From the NCBI GenBank assembly GCA_003194525.1, contig NBIV01000012.1:531263-595262 (forward strand): DNA of 64,000 nt. Reading direction: 5' to 3'. Position 1 is the stretch's first letter; each line of letters opens with the position of its first letter. Shown here one piece after another: positions 59,832 through 64,000 of the stretch. A program made the position numbers and the translations under genes. Origin of the DNA: Gracilariopsis chorda (taxonomy: Eukaryota; Rhodophyta; Florideophyceae; Gracilariales; Gracilariaceae). The notes beneath the pieces were generated by a model. That model did not search any database. It was given only the letters and a program-made list of their open reading frames with translations, and was not told the origin of the DNA.

Positions 59832-60468
59832 GTCGTGAACAAGTTCTTGACATCCAAGATGCGACAAACATCCTGGAAGAACTTGCTCACGAACTGTTTC
59901 CCGTTATCGGAGAGCACCTCCACAGGGGGACTGTAGACAAAAATCCAGTGCGTCACCAGAGCCTGGGCCACCGTGAGAGCGGTTATCCTCCGAAGAGGGA
60001 CAGTCCGTACCAGCTTAGAAAAGCGGTCGGTGATGACAAGTAGAAATTTGATTCCACGTTTTGTGGTGAGTAATGGTCCGAGAAAATCAATTGCGATAAA
60101 CTCGAGTGGCGCCCTTGCGGGAATAGTTTCATCTTCTTCGCATTTTTGCGGAGCTTGACGCAATTCGTCGCGCATTCGCTACAGAATCGCACAGTTGCGT
60201 AGCAATCCACCGCCATGGCGGGCCAATAGAAATCCCTTCGCAGGGTTAGGTAGAGTTTCCTCCCACCTGGGTGACCTCCGATGGGGGCGTAGTGTGATAG
60301 ATGTAACACCCGCGATTGCAGGGAATGAGGTACCACAATCTGTGGGCAGGCTTCGACCTTCCTTACGAGGTAGCCTTTGTCGTTCACACCGAAAGGGAGA
60401 TCTTCACCACCGTTGATACCGGCACGAACCCTCGTACAGAATGGGTCGCCGAATTGTTCTCGGATCAT
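59832..60468 (-). pseudogene. Gypsy integrase (zinc finger and core), truncated by insertion
   Basis: H2C2-type zinc region GGRKLYLTLRRDFYWPAMAV...FCSECATNC, then after a frame change the core PLEFIAIDFLGPLLTTKRG, FLLVITDRFSKLVRTVPLR, VEVLSDNGKQFVSKFF. The first two catalytic aspartates are visible; the glutamate would lie beyond the insertion point. Confidence 0.85.
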
Positions 60469-60607
60469 TTCTTCCGGTGATACCGGTACAAAGTTCCCCT
60501 GTAACGGGTTCTCAGATTTATCTCGCGATGCGAGTAGTCGTCAAAATCAGCATCCTCGTCCCAGGTTTCTGGCCTAGCCTCGACGGCATATTCCGGATCA
60601 TCCGGGT

Positions 60608-61742
60608 CTATAGCCATGAAGCATGGGACTTCATCATCCTCCGTTGGGAGTGCTTCCCACTTGTGGGTAACCGCGACAAAGCGTCGGCCTGGGTGTTCTG
60701 CGCACCCTTTTTTATAAATGACTTGAAGTCATATTCCGCGAGGCGGAGTCTCCAGCGCATGAGGCGTCCCGACGGGTCGGAGATATTCATCAACCACCTC
60801 AATGAGGAATGATACGTGTACACGGTGAAGTGAATTCCCATAAGGTAGGGGCGCAGAGTGGTCATCGCCCATACGACGGCGAGGCACTCTTTCTCCGATA
60901 CGGAGTAGTTCCGCTCATGAACATTGAGCGAACGTGACCAATAACCAATTGGATGTCGTTCCCCCTCGGGGGTGGTTTGAAAAAGAGCACACCCGACTTG
61001 GTAGTCGCTCGAGTCCGTATCTACGGAGTATGGCAACCCAAGTTTTGGGAGATGTAGGATTGGTGCTGATGTGACAGCCTCCTTCAAGGAGTTAAAGGCT
61101 TCCGATTGCTCGGGCGTAAATGTTCCCAGTTTTGGGGGCTCCCCTTTCGCAACAACGCGTTCAGGCGCCGCAGTATCCGAAAAGTTCGGGATAAACCGTC
61201 GATAGACGTTGACACAGCCCCAGAAAGGAGCACAGTTCCGTTTTAGTACGGGGCTCTTTGGCCTCAACGAGGGATTTGACTCGAGCTTTCTCGATCGCTA
61301 ACCGTCCAGGACGGATAATGTGACCCAGATACTTCACAGTATCTGTGAAAAACTCGCATTTCCTCAACACTTGAGGGTAATCCCGCATCGCGGAGTACGG
61401 TCAGGACGTCTCGGACGTGAGTGAGATGGTCGTCCAACGAGTTGGAGAAGATGATAAATATCACAAGGTAGACCATACAACTCCGCCACTTAAAGCGGTT
61501 GAGTAGAGTATCTACTGCACGCTGGAAGGTGGCGGGGGCGTTGGTTACCCAAATGGCATCCGCTTGAAGCGGTACGTTTCCTGCATGGCAGGTGAATGCG
61601 GTTTTGTTGCGATCCTCCTGTCTGACAGGTAATTGCCAATATCCCCAATTGGCATCAAGGGCCGTGAACACGGTGGCGTCTCCAAAGGGATGTCAATGCA
61701 CTCGTCCATACGAGGGATGGGGTACGTGTCCCTAACAGTCAC
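60608..61742 (-). pseudogene. Gypsy reverse transcriptase and RNase H, broken
   Basis: RT: VRDTYPIPRMDECID, MFTALDANWGYWQLPV, NAPATFQRAVDTLL. The YLDD site reads MVYLVIFIIFS, so both aspartates are lost. Then LGHIIRPGRLAIE and RNase H PYSVDTDSSDYQVGCALFQ, WSRSLNVHERNYSVSEKECL, QADALSRLP. At least three frame changes. Confidence 0.85.
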
Positions 61743-62406
61743 GGCATTGAGCCGGTGGTAGTCGACACAAGAACCTCCAGGTTCCGTCGGCTTTTAAAGC
61801 CAGTAACAACTGGGGATGCCAGGGTGATTGAGCGGGCTCAGTCACACCTGCGCGGAGCATCTTGTCCACTTGGGACTGCTCCTCTTCCCGAGCTTTCGGA
61901 CCTGCCCTGTAAGGGGGTTGTGCAACGGTCGCGCACCGGGGATTAAATCGATCCGGTGTTCCGTTGCATTAATCTCGCCAAGCGAGCCATCCACATTGTG
62001 GTGAATTCCGTAACATAGTACGGAGTTTGTCGTGGTGCGACTCTGGCACGTGGCTGAAGTCCAGCGCTTCAAGTGCTTTTTCCGGATCAATCCGGTCGTT
62101 GCTCGATAGAGCATTGTCCTGTGGAACAGGTGTGGTTCGCAATTCCGAGTTACTCGGTATGTTCGACGCTGAAGTAGCGGTTTCCTCCCCCTCCTTAGAC
62201 TTGACGTCTTCGGACGGCGGGGCGAACTCCTCAGAAGAGGTGGTAACTCCGAGTTCATCGGCGGCTGTCATCTTTGTTGGCAGCATTCCATAGGATGGGG
62301 GGTTACACTCCCAATTACTTGGTGTTTGACCAGATACTGGGGGTGTTTGCCAAGGTTGGCAACCAATATCCGGAAAGGGACATCCGGGGAAATGGAGACA
62401 ATTCCA

Positions 62407-63066
62407 TTAGCCAGCGCAGCTGGGATTTTCGTACAACGAGGCGAGGGGTTGTATAACCCGAAGACCGTGTTGACGGGAATTTACCTGCACCCAGACTTGG
62501 GACTCAGCCGTATAGAAACCGAGACAGCGACGCGGAGCTTGGTGGAACACGCGGGACGCGGGCGGTGGTTCTGCGCAGCAGGGAGCGGAACTTGTTTCTG
62601 AGAGGACCGCTTTAGCGGGCGGCGAAACAATCGGAACCGACCATCCGTGGTCAAGTTCTACACGAATGAGGCGGGGCCTGATTGCGTCGACAAATCTGTC
62701 GCGGTAATCACATCCCAGTATGACTGGTGCTGCCAATGAACGGCAAACGATGAAGTCCAACTTCACCACAGAGGTACGAAGTCTCACGACGAGGTCCACT
62801 GTGCCCACCGTTTGTAACGGATTGTTGTTCGCATCCGAAATGTCGGGGACCGCGTCAGAGCGGATACGCGACCGCACAAGCGGGGGTAGCAATGATTCCA
62901 CAACAAAGTTGGGTCCTGCACCTGTATCCAGGACGGTGAGAAACCTCACCATAAACTGGGGATCAAGGCCAAGGTCGGCATAGACCTTATAATTGCGCTT
63001 GGCTAAGACCAAGACTCTACCGGGAATCCGGGGATTTTTACTCCGTATCCACGGGCGACGCAACAC
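62407..63066 (-). pseudogene. Gypsy protease region
   Basis: Retropepsin active site FLTVLDTGAGPNFVVESLLP, then VDLVVRLRTSVVKLDFIV and PVILGCDYRDRFVDAI (the usual 'ILG.DF' flap-end motif). The frame is open for 219 residues but starts within the polyprotein. Confidence 0.8.
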
Positions 63067-63271
63067 ACCGAGATGCGCAGAGTCCCGCGTCAGCGGTGTC
63101 TTTCCTCGAGAGGACTTTCACCGGGGAGCGAGGCGAGGACGCCTCGGGCGGCCAACAGCCTCGTTCTTGAGGACGCCTCTCCCAAAGGGGAGACTCCCTC
63201 AGTTAGTTTTCCGCCTTCGGCTGTGGGTTGGTTTCCTCGACAACGAGTGCTTCATCCGTTGACGGGGGTTT

Positions 63272-64000
63272 CTATTCGCATAAGCGGGGGTTGCAACGGA
63301 TGGTTGCGTGATCTCCCGAATCGGGGTGTATGAAGCTTGCCGCGCACGCGGGGCCTGTGGCAGGGCGTGTGAAAAGTCCGTTTAGCACGGAGGTAGGAAG
63401 CCGTCGGGACGGAACGTTTCTCCTCTGGAGTGAGGGCCTCATAATTGCCACTACCTTGGCCATATCCTTCAGTGAACAAATACATTGAGGTGAGGTATGG
63501 CCATGGGTATAGCACAGGTGGCATATGAGAGCCAACACCGCGACACGCGGATTATTATTGCGAGTATCGGAGAAGCGAACCGCAGGGCGGGTTTCAGTCC
63601 ATCCAGGCCGTTGATAACGGGATTGACAGTTTGAAAACGGGAGTCGTTGGGGTTGAACCCGACCGTTACCACCGTATAGAACGGGATCTTCTGTTCCCGT
63701 ATCACGGGTAATCTCCGTCGTTGACGGTAAATCGGTGGTTGGAATCGACACACCATCCCCCTGCACTAAATGCACGGTATCAAATCCCTGTCCAGGGTTC
63801 CCATCCGCGGTGAGCGGGAGAGAGGAAGCTTCGCTTTCCAGCAACAACGCCTTGGCGGATTTAGACCGATTGTTCGGAGTTCTTGCACGAAGTGCATCCC
63901 CTTCCGCTCGAGCGTGTTGGACCAGCTCGAGGTAGGTGATCCTCCCTTGTCCTCCCGATAACGGGTAACTAAACTCCGGATTGCCGGGTCAAGACCATCG
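63272..64000 (-). pseudogene. Gypsy gag, partial at the window edge
   Basis: Contains a zinc knuckle CHLCYTHGHTSPQC (C-x2-C-x4-H-x4-C). Upstream gag sequence continues past the right edge in changed frames. Confidence 0.65.

Larger units (their letters stand above)
59832..64000 (-). mobile_element. Ty3/gypsy retrotransposon, degenerate, interrupted at integrase
   Basis: Minus-strand order from the right edge: gag with CCHC knuckle, protease, reverse transcriptase, RNase H, H2C2 zinc and integrase core. Frame changes of mixed sign and lost catalytic residues show decay. The gag and 5' LTR run off the window edge. The integrase stops at 59832, where the 8-kb DNA transposon begins. Confidence 0.88.

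Noticed and set aside
1-64000. CRISPR arrays, operons and bacterial ribosome-binding sites
   Set aside because: No regularly spaced repeats were seen; gene types, alternating strands and introns show a eukaryotic nuclear genome, so prokaryotic features are not expected.

Overview
The window reads as nuclear DNA of a red alga, most likely a florideophyte with a compact, intron-poor genome of the Chondrus type; the species is inferred, not proven. Two nucleus-encoded phycobilisome proteins, a CpcS/CpeS-type bilin lyase and a PF00427 rod linker (both with plausible plastid-targeting N-termini), sit among ordinary eukaryotic genes: Dicer, NSF, beta-tubulin, a MAP kinase, APC10, a YJU2 splicing factor and a SAGA Sgf11 subunit. 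Most genes are single uninterrupted reading frames. One gene, a plastid-type GNAT acetyltransferase at 9078-9933, clearly has two spliceosomal introns.

From 1 to 46.4 kb the DNA is gene-bearing, and the genes mostly alternate strands, giving head-to-head pairs that share a promoter region and tail-to-tail pairs. Pairs in order: CpcS-like lyase / SWIB-DEK_C protein; RGG-rich protein / mitochondrial bS1m; GNAT / bacterial-like membrane protein; then a GNAT-Nudix fusion; phycobilisome linker / YJU2; beta-tubulin / Myb-SANT-like protein; LMW phosphatase / Dicer; APC10; mitochondrial RRM-like protein / G-patch protein; MAPK / NSF; Sgf11 and a coiled-coil protein. An 8-base motif, CAACGGTA, recurs in most of the head-to-head regions and was not seen in the tail-to-tail ones.

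From 47.3 kb to the right edge the DNA is nested mobile elements. A decayed Ty1/copia element (47.3-51.3 kb, minus strand) is followed by a Ty3/gypsy element (minus strand) whose integrase is split by an element of about 8 kb with 25-bp terminal inverted repeats (51847-51871 and 59807-59831) and subterminal GCTAG repeats. This insert encodes a Plavaka/CACTA-like transposase. It also carries a fusion of a beta-class amino-methyltransferase (DPPY, then an FAG-type SAM motif) to a SET domain, a coiled-coil protein and a polytopic membrane protein. It contains a perfect 86-bp palindrome and a MITE-like foldback. A DNA transposon carrying its own DNA-methyltransferase/histone-methyltransferase-like fusion is the most striking system here.

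Several reading frames (beta-tubulin, transposase, SET fusion, coiled-coil gene, copia pol) are broken by single-base shifts that all have the same sign, often at homopolymer runs. This may reflect sequence error rather than true decay.
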